Assembly (NCBI GenBank): GCA_938003985.1
Contig: CALKWZ010000022.1
Coordinates: forward strand, 18,981-82,980
Origin: an uncultured Verrucomicrobiota bacterium
Lineage (GTDB): Bacteria > Verrucomicrobiota > Kiritimatiellia > CAIQIC01 > Lenti-01
Direction of reading: 5' to 3'
Length of the DNA: 64,000 nucleotides
Positions 16,497 through 25,388 of this stretch are shown here, one piece after another. The notes below the pieces were generated by a model that worked only from the letters and a program-made list of their open reading frames with translations, did no database searches and was not told where the DNA came from. The stretch's first letter is position 1. Each line of letters opens with the position of its first letter. A program made the translations under genes and the position numbers.

Positions 16497-16524
16497 TTGC
16501 ATGGGGGGGCGGGATTTGGATAAT
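16497..16524 (+). promoter_or_regulatory. Promoter of the trkA-trkH unit
   Basis: TTGCAT (16497-16502), 16-nt spacer, GATAAT (16519-16524). A 32-nt leader separates it from the trkA ATG. Confidence 0.5.
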
Positions 16525-16556
16525 GGGGGACGGTTGAATCAGAAACGAGTGCACCC

Positions 16557-17903
16557 ATGCGCATTGTGATCATCGGCGGCGGCCAAACGGGCGCCCATTT
16601 GGCGGAAAAGTTCTGCGAGGACGAACACGACGTGGTCGTGATCGACTCCTCGGCGGAGGCTTTGGCGGACGTGAATGCCCATCTGGACCTCATGACGGTC
16701 CACGGCAACGGCGCCGATCCGGCGACGCTGGAAGAGGCGGATCTGGAACGGGCGGATATGGTTGTGGCGGTGACGGACCGGGACGACACGAACATCCTGG
16801 CCTGCATTTTCGCCCGGGCCCGGGGGGTGGGGCGCACGGTGGCGCGGGTGTCGTCGTCGGCCTATCTGACCAGCCGGCACATCGATTTCAAGCGGCTGGG
16901 GGTGGATCTGCTGGTCAACCAGTACGACGAGTACGCCCGGGACCTCTACAACGTGTTGCGGCTGCCGGGGTCCATCGAAGTGGCGGACCTGCTGGACGAG
17001 CGGGTCATGGTCGTGGGCATGTCGGTCCATATGGACAGTCCGTTGCTGGGCACCACGCTGAAGCGGTTCGCGGGCAAGGAGTGGCTGCGGAAAATCCGCT
17101 TCACGGCGGTGGTGCGCGGCGACGAAGTCATGACGCCGCACGGCGACACGACGTTCCTGGTGGGCGACGACGTCTATTTCGCGGGCGAGCCGGATGCCAT
17201 CGCCGATTTCATGCAATGGGCCTGGCCGGAGTACAAGCGGTTCCAGCGGGTCGTGATCGCGGGCGGCGGGGAGCTGGGCCTGCAGCTGGCGCGGATGCTG
17301 GAGCACACGCGCATGCAGATCGTGCTGATCGAGCAGGAGGAAGAGCGCGCGGACTTCTGTTCGGCGCAGCTCAACCGCACGCTGGTGATCAAGGGCGACG
17401 CGCTCGACCAGGAGACGCTGGCGGGCATCGGCGAGGCCGAGGACATGGCCTACGTCGCGGCGACGGGCAGCGACGAGCACAACATCATCGGCTGCCTGGT
17501 GGCGGAGAAGTACGGCGCGCGCTTCACGGCGGCGCAGGTGGGCAAGAAGGAATACATCGGCATCGTCAACCAGCTGCGGCTGCTGGACCGGATCGTGGAT
17601 CCGCGCCTGGCGATGGTCAATTCCATCCTCCATTTCGTGCGCGGCAAGAACGTGCAGGCCGCGGCGATCCTGGCGCGCCTGCCGGGCGAACTGATCGAGA
17701 TGAAGCTCTCGCCGAAGCACAAGTGGGCGGGCAAGGCGATCCAGGACCTGAAGATTCCCGAGGGCGTCATCATCGTGGCGGCGCAACGGGCCGGCCAGGT
17801 GAAGACGGCCACGGGCGATCTGGAGCTGGCGGCCGGCGACCGCGTGGTGGTCTATTGCCTGCCCGAGGCGGTCGCCAAGATGGAGCCGTTGTTCGCCTCT
17901 TGA
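16557..17903 (+). CDS. trkA: Trk potassium uptake regulator TrkA
   Basis: A 448-aa cytoplasmic regulator of TrkH. It has two tandem RCK units, each with a Rossmann NAD-binding motif: VIIGGGQTGAHLAEKF at the N-terminus and VVIAGGGELGLQLARML near residue 230. Each is followed by a TrkA_C domain (for example VGMSVHMDSPLLGTTL and LSPKHKWAGKAIQDL). Length matches the two-unit TrkA. Ten nt separate it from the first trkH gene. Confidence 0.96.
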   Translation: MRIVIIGGGQTGAHLAEKFCEDEHDVVVIDSSAEALADVNAHLDLMTVHGNGADPATLEEADLERADMVVAVTDRDDTNILACIFARARGVGRTVARVSSSAYLTSRHIDFKRLGVDLLVNQYDEYARDLYNVLRLPGSIEVADLLDERVMVVGMSVHMDSPLLGTTLKRFAGKEWLRKIRFTAVVRGDEVMTPHGDTTFLVGDDVYFAGEPDAIADFMQWAWPEYKRFQRVVIAGGGELGLQLARMLEHTRMQIVLIEQEEERADFCSAQLNRTLVIKGDALDQETLAGIGEAEDMAYVAATGSDEHNIIGCLVAEKYGARFTAAQVGKKEYIGIVNQLRLLDRIVDPRLAMVNSILHFVRGKNVQAAAILARLPGELIEMKLSPKHKWAGKAIQDLKIPEGVIIVAAQRAGQVKTATGDLELAAGDRVVVYCLPEAVAKMEPLFAS

Positions 17904-17909
17904 GGCGGC

Positions 17910-18123
17910 CGCGATGAATTTCAAGCCCGTCTTCCACGTGATCGCCTGGCTGCTGGGGGTGGTGGCCCTGCTGATGGGCGGCTGCGGCCTGGTCTCCTTC
18001 CTGCACGGCGAGCCGGCCGCGGCCTGGACGGCGCTGGTCTATTCCGCGGCGGGCACGCTGGCGGCGGCGGCGGTCCTGTGGGTCCTGACGCGCAACGACC
18101 AGGAACTGTCGCGCCGGGACGGG
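17910..18123 (+). repeat. 214-nt direct repeat, copy 1 (5' end of first trkH)
   Basis: Positions 17910-18123 are identical to 19370-19583. The repeat starts 4 nt before the ATG and ends inside codon 71. Confidence 0.95.
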
Positions 18124-19365
18124 CTGGGGGTGGTGGCGTTCGGCTGGCTGTGCGCGGGGGTGGCCGGGGCGGTGCCTTATCTGCTGTCCGGCACGATCGC
18201 TTCGCCGACGGCGGCGGTGTTCGAATCGGTATCCGGGCTGACGACCACGGGGGCTTCGGTCATTCCCGTGCTCGAAGGCGTGCCCAAGGGCATCCTGCTG
18301 TGGCGGGCGCTGACGCATCTCGTCGGCGGCGGCGGCATTCTGGTGCTGGTGGTGGCGATCCTGCCGATCGCGGGGGCGGGCGGCATGCAGTTGTTCCGCG
18401 CCGAAGTGGCGGGCCCGTCCAAGGACCGCATCGAGCCGCGCGTGGCCGCGACCGCCAAGATGCTGTGGGGCGTCTACGTGCTGCTGAACGTCGCGCTGAT
18501 TTTCCTGCTGCGGCTGGGCGGCATGGATTGGTTCGACGCCGCGTGCCATGCCTTCGCCACCATGGCGACGGGCGGCTTTTCCACCCGGACGGCCAGCGTC
18601 GCGGCCTACGACAGCGTCTATATCGAGAGCGTGCTGATGGCGTTCATGTGTTTCGGCGCCTTGAATTTCGCCCTCCATTACCGCGCGTTGCGCGGGGAAT
18701 TCGCGCCGTGGTGGCGGGATTCCAGCACCCGCTTCTTTCTGGGCGCCGTGGCCGGCGCCACGCTGTTCAGCGCGTGGATCCTCCACCGCTCCGCCGCGGA
18801 TCTGGCGTGGGGCGCGGCATTGCGGCAGGCGGCGTTCACCTGCGTGAGCCTGGCCACGACCACCGGGTTCTGCACCGCGGATTACGACGTCTGGCCGCGG
18901 ATTCTCCAGGTGCTTTTGCTGCTGCTGATGCTCATGGGCGGTTGCGTGGGCTCCACGGCCGGGGGCATCAAGGTCGCCCGCGTCCAGATGGCGCTCAAGG
19001 CCGTCGCGCGCGAAATCCGCTTGTTCATGCAGCCGCAGGCGGTTTTGCCCGTCAAGCTGGACCAGAAGCGCCTGGACGACGACGTGCTGGTGCCCGTGCT
19101 GGCGTTCGTGGCGCTCTATCTGCTGGTGGCGGCGCTGGGCGCCGGCGCGATGCTGGCCTTCGCGCCGGATCTGGCGACGGCGGTTTCGTCCGTGGTGGCC
19201 TGCATGGGCGGCGTCGGTCCGGGCCTGTCCGCGGTCGGCCCGACCTGCAATTACGCGGGGCTGCCGGCCGGCGGACAGGGCGTGCTGATCGCCTTGATGC
19301 TGGCGGGCCGGTTGGAATTCTTCACCTTGCTGGCCGTGTTCATGCCGGCGTTCTGGAGAAAGTGA
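17914..19365 (+). CDS. trkH: Trk potassium transporter membrane subunit TrkH (copy 1)
   Basis: A 483-aa K+ channel-like transporter with four pore loops: VSGLTTTGASVI, FATMATGGFSTRTA, VSLATTTGFCTADYD and CMGGVGPGLSAVG. The filter glycine is present in each loop. The fourth loop reads MGGVGPG where copy 2 has SNVGPG, so selectivity or kinetics may differ. LLLLMLMGGCVGSTAGGIKVARVQM is a typical TrkH segment. The first 70 residues are encoded by DNA identical to that of copy 2; the rest has diverged. Confidence 0.96.
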   Translation: MNFKPVFHVIAWLLGVVALLMGGCGLVSFLHGEPAAAWTALVYSAAGTLAAAAVLWVLTRNDQELSRRDGLGVVAFGWLCAGVAGAVPYLLSGTIASPTAAVFESVSGLTTTGASVIPVLEGVPKGILLWRALTHLVGGGGILVLVVAILPIAGAGGMQLFRAEVAGPSKDRIEPRVAATAKMLWGVYVLLNVALIFLLRLGGMDWFDAACHAFATMATGGFSTRTASVAAYDSVYIESVLMAFMCFGALNFALHYRALRGEFAPWWRDSSTRFFLGAVAGATLFSAWILHRSAADLAWGAALRQAAFTCVSLATTTGFCTADYDVWPRILQVLLLLLMLMGGCVGSTAGGIKVARVQMALKAVAREIRLFMQPQAVLPVKLDQKRLDDDVLVPVLAFVALYLLVAALGAGAMLAFAPDLATAVSSVVACMGGVGPGLSAVGPTCNYAGLPAGGQGVLIALMLAGRLEFFTLLAVFMPAFWRK

Positions 19366-19369
19366 CCGG

Positions 19370-19583
19370 CGCGATGAATTTCAAGCCCGTCTTCCACGTG
19401 ATCGCCTGGCTGCTGGGGGTGGTGGCCCTGCTGATGGGCGGCTGCGGCCTGGTCTCCTTCCTGCACGGCGAGCCGGCCGCGGCCTGGACGGCGCTGGTCT
19501 ATTCCGCGGCGGGCACGCTGGCGGCGGCGGCGGTCCTGTGGGTCCTGACGCGCAACGACCAGGAACTGTCGCGCCGGGACGGG
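19370..19583 (+). repeat. 214-nt direct repeat, copy 2 (5' end of second trkH)
   Basis: Identical to 17910-18123. Divergence starts abruptly afterwards (first difference C to T at 18124 / 19584). Confidence 0.95.
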
Positions 19584-20831
19584 TTGGGGGTGGTGACGTT
19601 CGGCTGGCTTCTGGCGGGCATCGCGGGCGCCGTTCCCTTCGTTCTGTCCGGCACGATCGCCTCGCCGGTCGCGGCGCTGTTCGAGACGGTGTCCGGCATG
19701 ACCACGACGGGCGCGTCGGTCATTCCCGTGCTGGAAGGCGTGCCCAAGGGCATTCTGCTGTGGCGGGCGCTCACCCAGCTCATCGGCGGCATGGGCGTGC
19801 TGATCCTCGTGGTGGCGATCCTGCCGTTCGCGGGGGCCGGCGGCATGCAGCTCTACCGCGCCGAAATGCCCGGACCGACCAAGGACCGCATCGAGCCGCG
19901 CATGGCCTCGACCGCCAAGCTGCTCTGGGGCGTCTACGTCCTGCTCGTCGTCGTGCTCGTTCTGTTGCTGCGGCTGGGCGGCCTGACCTGGTTCGACGCC
20001 GTCTGCCATTCCTTCACCACCATGGCGACGGGCGGTTTCTCCACCCGGACGGCCAGCATCGCGGCGTTCGACAGCGCCTACGTCGAGGCCGTCCTGACGG
20101 TCTTCATGCTGCTGGCCGGCATCAATTTCTCCCTGCACTACCGGCTGTTGCGCGGCGAAGGCGCCGCCTGGTGGAAGGACGGCGAGCTGCGCTTCTATTT
20201 GGTTGTTTTCGCGCTCTTCGCCGGCGTGGGCACGGTGGTGCTCCACGGCGCCCGGGCCGCGGCGGGGCTCGACTGGGGCGGCGCCTTGCGCCAGGTGGCT
20301 TTCACCGGCGCCAGCCTCATGACCACGACGGGATTCGTCACGGACGACTACGACCGCTGGCCGGCCTTGCTCAAGCCGCTGCTGGTGCTGCTGATGCTGC
20401 TGGGCGGCTGCGCGGGGTCCACCGCCGGCGGCATCAAGGCCGGCCGCATCCAGGTCATGCTCAAGGCCGTCGGGCGCGAAATCCGCCTGTTCATGCAGCC
20501 GCAGGCGGTCATTCCGATCAAGGCCGGCCGCAAGCCGCTGGAAGACGACGTGCTGCTGTCGATCCTGGGCTTCGCGCTGCTCTATCTGTTCGTGCTGCTG
20601 CTGGGAACGCTGGCGCTGATTCCGTTCGTGCCGAATGGCTTGACGGCGTTCTCCGCGGTCTTGGCCTGCCTCAGCAACGTCGGTCCGGGCTTCGCGGGGG
20701 TGGGGCCGATCCAGAACTACGCCGCCATTCCCGACGCGGGCAATGCGATCCTCACGGCGCTGATGCTGGTGGGCCGCCTGGAACTCTACACGGTGCTGGC
20801 GATCTTCATGCCGGCGTTCTGGAGGAAGTGA
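19374..20831 (+). CDS. trkH: Trk potassium transporter membrane subunit TrkH (copy 2)
   Basis: A 485-aa paralogue of the preceding gene with all four pore loops (VSGMTTTGASVI, FTTMATGGFSTRTAS, ASLMTTTGFVTDDYD, CLSNVGPGFAGVG). Its fourth loop has the more usual SNVGPG. It starts 8 nt after copy 1 ends and overlaps the next gene by one base (TGATG). A single TrkA upstream may serve both, either as separate homodimers or as mixed dimers. Confidence 0.96.
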   Translation: MNFKPVFHVIAWLLGVVALLMGGCGLVSFLHGEPAAAWTALVYSAAGTLAAAAVLWVLTRNDQELSRRDGLGVVTFGWLLAGIAGAVPFVLSGTIASPVAALFETVSGMTTTGASVIPVLEGVPKGILLWRALTQLIGGMGVLILVVAILPFAGAGGMQLYRAEMPGPTKDRIEPRMASTAKLLWGVYVLLVVVLVLLLRLGGLTWFDAVCHSFTTMATGGFSTRTASIAAFDSAYVEAVLTVFMLLAGINFSLHYRLLRGEGAAWWKDGELRFYLVVFALFAGVGTVVLHGARAAAGLDWGGALRQVAFTGASLMTTTGFVTDDYDRWPALLKPLLVLLMLLGGCAGSTAGGIKAGRIQVMLKAVGREIRLFMQPQAVIPIKAGRKPLEDDVLLSILGFALLYLFVLLLGTLALIPFVPNGLTAFSAVLACLSNVGPGFAGVGPIQNYAAIPDAGNAILTALMLVGRLELYTVLAIFMPAFWRK

Positions 20832-21565
20832 TGGCGCGCCCGCCGCTATTCCCTGCGCTGGGCGCCGAGTCGCCGCTGGCGGCCGTGCAGTTCCGCCAGA
20901 CCTTGGCGCTGGGGCTCGTGCCGCTGGGATTGGCGCTGCTGCTGATGGCGGCGACGGCGCCGGACTGGCCGCCGGCGGGCCTGTGGCTCGGCGCGGGGGC
21001 GGTGCCGGCGGGCATGGCGACGCTCTGGATCCTGTGGCGGCGGGCCGGCCGCAATCGCCTGTTCGGCTATTCCTCCGTCCATTTCCTCGTCCGCTACCTG
21101 TTCGTCGTCCTGTGCCCCGCGCTGCTGTGGTTCGCGTTCGGCGCCCGGGTGCTCGAACTGGCCGGCGCGCTGCCGCCGGTCCTGTTCGGCCTGCTCGTGG
21201 CGATCTATCCGGCCGGCCGCATCCTGCACGCGCGGGTCGGACCGGATCCGCAGGCGGCGCCCCACCTCGAAATGGCCTATATCCTCTGCCAGCAGCTCGA
21301 AATGGTGCTGCTGGTCTTTTCGCTGGCGGGCCTGCTGACGGGCGCCATCGTCGAGGCCAACCGGGACTATCCGACCGATCCGTTCCCCTTGCTGGTGGCC
21401 ATCTGGCTGCTGGCGCTGCTGGGCCTGCTGGCCGGCGCGGTCATGGGCTTCGCCCACTGGGCGCAGCTCTTCCGCCGCCGCTCGCCGCCGCAGCCGCTCG
21501 ACGACCCGCCGCCGCCCCCGCCGGCCCCGGACCGGGTCGTCCGGTTCGATTCGGACCGGTTCTGA
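20831..21565 (+). CDS. Membrane protein of unknown function, last gene of the trk unit
   Basis: A 244-aa protein with about six hydrophobic segments (for example TLALGLVPLGLALLLMAATA, YLFVVLCPALLWFAFGARVLELAGALPPVLFGLLVAI, VLLVFSLAGLLTGAIV, LLVAIWLLALLGLLAGAVMGF). A cytoplasmic Pro-rich tail (PPPPPPAP) follows. I do not recognise the family. Its start is fused to the stop of trkH copy 2, so it may be an accessory to K+ uptake. Confidence 0.75.
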   Translation: MARPPLFPALGAESPLAAVQFRQTLALGLVPLGLALLLMAATAPDWPPAGLWLGAGAVPAGMATLWILWRRAGRNRLFGYSSVHFLVRYLFVVLCPALLWFAFGARVLELAGALPPVLFGLLVAIYPAGRILHARVGPDPQAAPHLEMAYILCQQLEMVLLVFSLAGLLTGAIVEANRDYPTDPFPLLVAIWLLALLGLLAGAVMGFAHWAQLFRRRSPPQPLDDPPPPPPAPDRVVRFDSDRF

Positions 21566-21580
21566 CCGCGCCGGATTTGT

Positions 21581-21609
21581 TTGCGCGCGGCCCGGCGCTC
21601 GCGTAGAGT
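21581..21609 (+). promoter_or_regulatory. Promoter of aspS
   Basis: TTGCGC (21581-21586), 17-nt spacer, TAGAGT (21604-21609). The leader is about 35 nt and carries an AGGAAAAAGGA ribosome-binding region. Confidence 0.7.
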
Positions 21610-21648
21610 CGCGGCTCGTCGATTTTTTCAGGAAAAAGGAACGAAACC

Positions 21649-23436
21649 ATGAAGATGCGGACACATACTTGCGGGCAGCTGCGCCCCGCCGACGCGGGCG
21701 CGAAAGTGGAACTGTGCGGCTGGGTGGACAGCGTGCGCGACCACGGCGGACTGATTTTCCTCGACCTGCGCGACCGCTACGGCGTCACGCAGTGCGTGTT
21801 CGACCCGCAGGATTCCCAGACCGCGTGGGACGCCGCGCAGGCCTGCCGCGGCGAATTCGTCGTGAAGATTTCCGGCGAAGTCCGCCCGCGTCCGGCCGAC
21901 ATGGTCAACGACCGCATCGCCACCGGCGGCATCGAAGTCCGCGGCACCGCCATCGCCGTGCTCAACAAGGCCCTCGTGCCGCCGTTCCCGCTCGACGACC
22001 GCAGCGCGGAACACGTCGCCGAAGACCTGCGCCTCGAATTCCGCTACCTCGACCTGCGCCGGACCGCCATGCAGCAGGCGCTCTTCCTGCGCCACCGCCT
22101 GATCCAGACGGCGCGGAACTACTTCGACGAAAACCAGTTCATGGAGATCGAAACGCCGATCCTCACCAAGAGCACGCCCGAAGGCGCCCGCGACTACCTC
22201 GTGCCCAGCCGCGTTTCGCCCGGCATGTTCTACGCCCTGCCGCAGGCCCCGCAGCAGTACAAGCAGCTGCTGATGATGTCCGGCATGGACCGCTACGTGC
22301 AGATCGCCCGCTGCTTCCGCGACGAAGACCTGCGCGCCGACCGCCAGCCGGAATTCACCCAGATCGACATCGAAATGTCGTTCGTCACCGCCGACGACGT
22401 CATCGAAACCGTCGACGGCCTGATCGTGCGCCTGATGCAGGCCGCGAACCTGCCCGCGCCGGAACTGCCGCTGCCGCGCATGACCTACCGCGAGGCCATG
22501 GACCGCTACGGCAGCGACAAGCCCGACCTGCGCTTCGGCATGGAGATCGTGGACCTCGCCGACGTCTTCAAGGGCACCCAGTTCAAGGTGTTCGCCCGCG
22601 CGCTGGAAGGCGGCGGCGCGGTCAAGGCCATCAACGCCAAGGGTCTCGCCCATGCGCCCATCAAGATGGTGGAGGAGGACTGGACGGGGCTCGCCAAGGA
22701 AGGCGGCCTCGGCGGCCTGGCCTACATCCGCGTGCAGGAAGACGGCACCTGGAAGTCGCCCATCGTCAAGTTCTTCACCGACGCCGAAAAGGTCGGCCTC
22801 GAAACCGCGCTGGGCATCCAGCCCGGCGATCTCGTGCTGTTCGGCGCCGACAAGGCCGAAAAGGTCCTGCCGGTCCTCGGCCGCATCCGCCTGCTGGCGG
22901 GCGCGCACGCCGGCATCATCCCGCAGGACGTCTACAAGTTCACCTGGGTCGTCGATTTCCCGCTGTTCGAGCGCACCGACGAAGGCACCCTCGCCAGCGT
23001 GCACCATCCGTTCACCTCGCCGATGCCGGAAGACGTGCCGCTGCTGGATACCGCGCCCGAAAAGGTGCGCGCGCAGGCCTACGACATCGTCCTCAACGGC
23101 ACCGAACTCGGCGGCGGCAGCATCCGCATCCACGATCCCGCCTTCCAGGCGCGGATGTTCCAGATCCTCGGCCTGCCCGAGTCGGAAATCAAATCGCGCT
23201 TCAGCCATCTGATCCGCGCGCTGGAATACGGCACGCCGCCCCACGGCGGCCTCGCCATCGGCGCCGATCGCCTCGTGATGCTGCTGGCCGGTCGCCACAG
23301 CATCCGCGACGTCATCGCCTTCCCGAAGACCCAGAAGGCCATGGACCTGATGATGAACGCGCCGTCCACCGTGGACGACAAGCAGCTGCGCGACATCCAC
23401 ATCAAGTTGGCCGTGGCGCCCAAGGCCGAAGCCTGA
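21649..23436 (+). CDS. aspS: Aspartyl-tRNA synthetase
   Basis: A 595-aa class II synthetase of bacterial type. It has an N-terminal OB anticodon domain (CGWVDSVRDHGGLIFLDLRDRYG), motif 2 (RCFRDEDLRADRQPEFTQIDIEMSF), the bacterial GAD insertion (residues ~300-420) and motif 3 (HGGLAIGADRLVMLL). It charges tRNA-Asp. The bacterial-type form may be discriminating or non-discriminating; this cannot be decided here. The downstream ABC ATPase begins 24 nt later. Confidence 0.97.
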   Translation: MKMRTHTCGQLRPADAGAKVELCGWVDSVRDHGGLIFLDLRDRYGVTQCVFDPQDSQTAWDAAQACRGEFVVKISGEVRPRPADMVNDRIATGGIEVRGTAIAVLNKALVPPFPLDDRSAEHVAEDLRLEFRYLDLRRTAMQQALFLRHRLIQTARNYFDENQFMEIETPILTKSTPEGARDYLVPSRVSPGMFYALPQAPQQYKQLLMMSGMDRYVQIARCFRDEDLRADRQPEFTQIDIEMSFVTADDVIETVDGLIVRLMQAANLPAPELPLPRMTYREAMDRYGSDKPDLRFGMEIVDLADVFKGTQFKVFARALEGGGAVKAINAKGLAHAPIKMVEEDWTGLAKEGGLGGLAYIRVQEDGTWKSPIVKFFTDAEKVGLETALGIQPGDLVLFGADKAEKVLPVLGRIRLLAGAHAGIIPQDVYKFTWVVDFPLFERTDEGTLASVHHPFTSPMPEDVPLLDTAPEKVRAQAYDIVLNGTELGGGSIRIHDPAFQARMFQILGLPESEIKSRFSHLIRALEYGTPPHGGLAIGADRLVMLLAGRHSIRDVIAFPKTQKAMDLMMNAPSTVDDKQLRDIHIKLAVAPKAEA

Positions 23437-23460
23437 TCCCCGAGACCGGGAAGGCGCCGC

Positions 23461-24246
23461 ATGGGCTCGCAGGCGGAATTGGCGTTCCATGCCGTCCGCT
23501 TCGGCTATGAGGCGGACGGCTGGCAACTGCGCATTCCGGCGCTCGCGCTGGGCCGCGAACCGCTCTGCGGCATCGTGGGCCCGAACGGTTCCGGCAAAAG
23601 CACGCTCCTGAAACTTGCCGCGGGCCTGCTTGCGCCGGGGGCGGGCGCGGTGGACCTCGATGGCCGCTCCGTGGCGCGCATGCGCCGCGCCGATCTCGCG
23701 CGCCGGCTCGGATATTTGCCGCAGGAATGCCCCGCGCTGTTCGATTACGCCGTCGAGCAAGTCGTCGCGCTGGGCCGCCACGCGCACGGCGGGACGCTGG
23801 ATCTCGCGACCGCCGCCGATCGCGACGCCGTCGCGCGCGCCTTGGCCGACGTCGGCTTGGAAGCCCTGCGGCATCGTCCGCTCTCGCATCTCTCCGGCGG
23901 CGAGCGCCGCCGCGCGTGGCTGGCGTCCGCGCTGGCCCAGGAACCGGAAATCCTGCTCCTCGACGAACCCACGCAGGCGCTCGATCTGCATCAGGCCGCC
24001 GCCGTCATGGAAATTCTGGCCCGCCGCGCCGCGAATGGACTACGCGTGGTCGCCGTGATGCACGATTTGAACCTCGCCGGCCTGTTTTGCGACCGTTTGG
24101 TGCTCGTGCAGGCCGGCGAAATCGCCGCGGATGGCCCGCCGGCCGAAATTCTGACCGAAAATCGCCTCTTGGCGGCCTACGGCGACAAAATCGAGGTCCT
24201 CCGGCGCCCCGAATCGCAAAATCCGATCGTTTTGGCGAAAAAATGA
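23461..24246 (+). CDS. ABC transporter ATPase, iron/cobalamin (FecE/BtuD) type
   Basis: A 261-aa ATPase with Walker A GPNGSGKST, signature LSGGERRR, Walker B ILLLDEPTQALD and H-loop VMHDLNLA. It probably powers the permease encoded at 24356. Transporters of this type import ferric siderophores, haem or cobalamin. No substrate-binding protein or TonB receptor gene is present nearby, so the substrate is unknown. Confidence 0.9.
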   Translation: MGSQAELAFHAVRFGYEADGWQLRIPALALGREPLCGIVGPNGSGKSTLLKLAAGLLAPGAGAVDLDGRSVARMRRADLARRLGYLPQECPALFDYAVEQVVALGRHAHGGTLDLATAADRDAVARALADVGLEALRHRPLSHLSGGERRRAWLASALAQEPEILLLDEPTQALDLHQAAAVMEILARRAANGLRVVAVMHDLNLAGLFCDRLVLVQAGEIAADGPPAEILTENRLLAAYGDKIEVLRRPESQNPIVLAKK

Positions 24247-24250
24247 GAGA

Positions 24251-24346
24251 AAACAGGATTCAGAATCCAGAATTCAGGATTCAGAATGAGAATCGGACAT
24301 GAAAAATTCAACGATTCTGAATTCTGACTCCTGAATACTGAATACC
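24251..24346. repeat. Heptad repeat block between ATPase and permease genes
   Basis: Left part: units of the AGGATTC / CAGAATC type. Right part: the reverse sense (ATTCTGA, ATTCTGACTCCTGAATACTGAAT). The halves can pair. Positions 24319-24338 match 33696-33715 exactly as a 20-nt inverted copy. The block fills the 109-nt gap between two genes that should be co-expressed. Confidence 0.8.
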
Positions 24347-24355
24347 TTGCGAAAA

Positions 24356-25339
24356 ATGGCTAAAAAATCGAAAATTTATGCCTTTTTGGCCGTTTTTGCG
24401 GTGTTTTTGGCCGTTTTTCCGTGGATCGGGGCCGAAAAACTGAGTTTTCGGCAGGTTTTCGGGTTTGTCGTCGGCGATTGGACCGCCGACGGCATGATTT
24501 TCTTCCAGATCCGTTTCCCGCGCGTCCTGCTGGGACTGTTGGCCGGCGGGGCGCTGGCGATGGCCGGCGCGGCGTTGCAGGTGATTTTCCGCAATCCGCT
24601 GGCCGAACCCTGGACGCTGGGCATCGCCGGGGGCGCAAGCCTCGGCGCGTTCCTGGCGCGGGTTTGTCCGTTCCTGTGGTTCGCGCTGGGGCCGCTGAAC
24701 ACCGCGCAGGCGCTGGCCTTGCTGGGTGCGGCCGCCGCGCTGGGCCTCGTCCTGTCGCTCGCGCGGCGTTCGGCGACCGGCGCGCAGACGTTGCTGTTGG
24801 CGGGCGTGACGCTGGGCGTCGTTTGCGGCGGGGCCATCATGGTCATCAGCGGTTTCATTTCGCCGTGGAAGCTCGCCGAATTCCATCGCTGGCTGCTGGG
24901 CGGGCTCGATGCGGCGGATTGGGCGTCCGTCGGCGCCTTGGCGGCGCTGGCCGTGCCGGGCGTCGCGCTCCTGCTGGTCCAGGCGCGGAACCTGAATCCG
25001 CTGGGGCTCGGCGAAGACATGGCGGCGGGGCAGGGCGTGGACGTCGCGCGCGTGCGCCGCTGGACGGCCATCGGTGCGGGGCTCGCCTCCGCCGGCGTGG
25101 CGGCCGTGGCCGGCCCCATCGGCTTCGTCGGTTTGCTCGCGCCGCACGCCGTGCGCAAGATCGTCGGCCCCGATGCGCGCCTCGTGTTGCCGTGTTCGTT
25201 TTTGTTCGGCGGCGCGCTGCTGGCCGCGTGCGATGCCCTCGGCCGCTGGGCCGCCGCGCCCCTCGAAGTGCCCGTCGGCGCCCTGACCGCCGTCCTCGGC
25301 GGCCCGCTCTTCCTGGCCCTGCTGGCCCGCCGGCGCTGA
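24356..25339 (+). CDS. ABC transporter permease, FecCD family
   Basis: A 327-aa inner-membrane permease with about nine or ten helices. LLAGGALAMAGAALQVIFRNPLAEPWTLGIAGGASLGAFLA is the family's characteristic segment, and GFVGLLAPHAVRKIVG is the ATPase-coupling region. It pairs with the upstream ATPase. ATG 24356 was chosen; a TTG at 24347 in frame lies in the repeat block. The first 60 codons use many TTT and AAA codons, unlike the GC-rich remainder. Confidence 0.9.
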   Translation: MAKKSKIYAFLAVFAVFLAVFPWIGAEKLSFRQVFGFVVGDWTADGMIFFQIRFPRVLLGLLAGGALAMAGAALQVIFRNPLAEPWTLGIAGGASLGAFLARVCPFLWFALGPLNTAQALALLGAAAALGLVLSLARRSATGAQTLLLAGVTLGVVCGGAIMVISGFISPWKLAEFHRWLLGGLDAADWASVGALAALAVPGVALLLVQARNLNPLGLGEDMAAGQGVDVARVRRWTAIGAGLASAGVAAVAGPIGFVGLLAPHAVRKIVGPDARLVLPCSFLFGGALLAACDALGRWAAAPLEVPVGALTAVLGGPLFLALLARRR

Positions 25340-25352
25340 AGCCCGAAAACGC

Positions 25353-25381
25353 TTGTTTGCGCTGGGGCGCGCTGGCATCCT
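25353..25381 (+). promoter_or_regulatory. Possible promoter of the glycosyltransferase gene
   Basis: TTGTTT (25353-25358), 17-nt spacer, CATCCT (25376-25381), 7 nt before ATG 25389. Confidence 0.4.
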
Positions 25382-25388
25382 GATGCCC

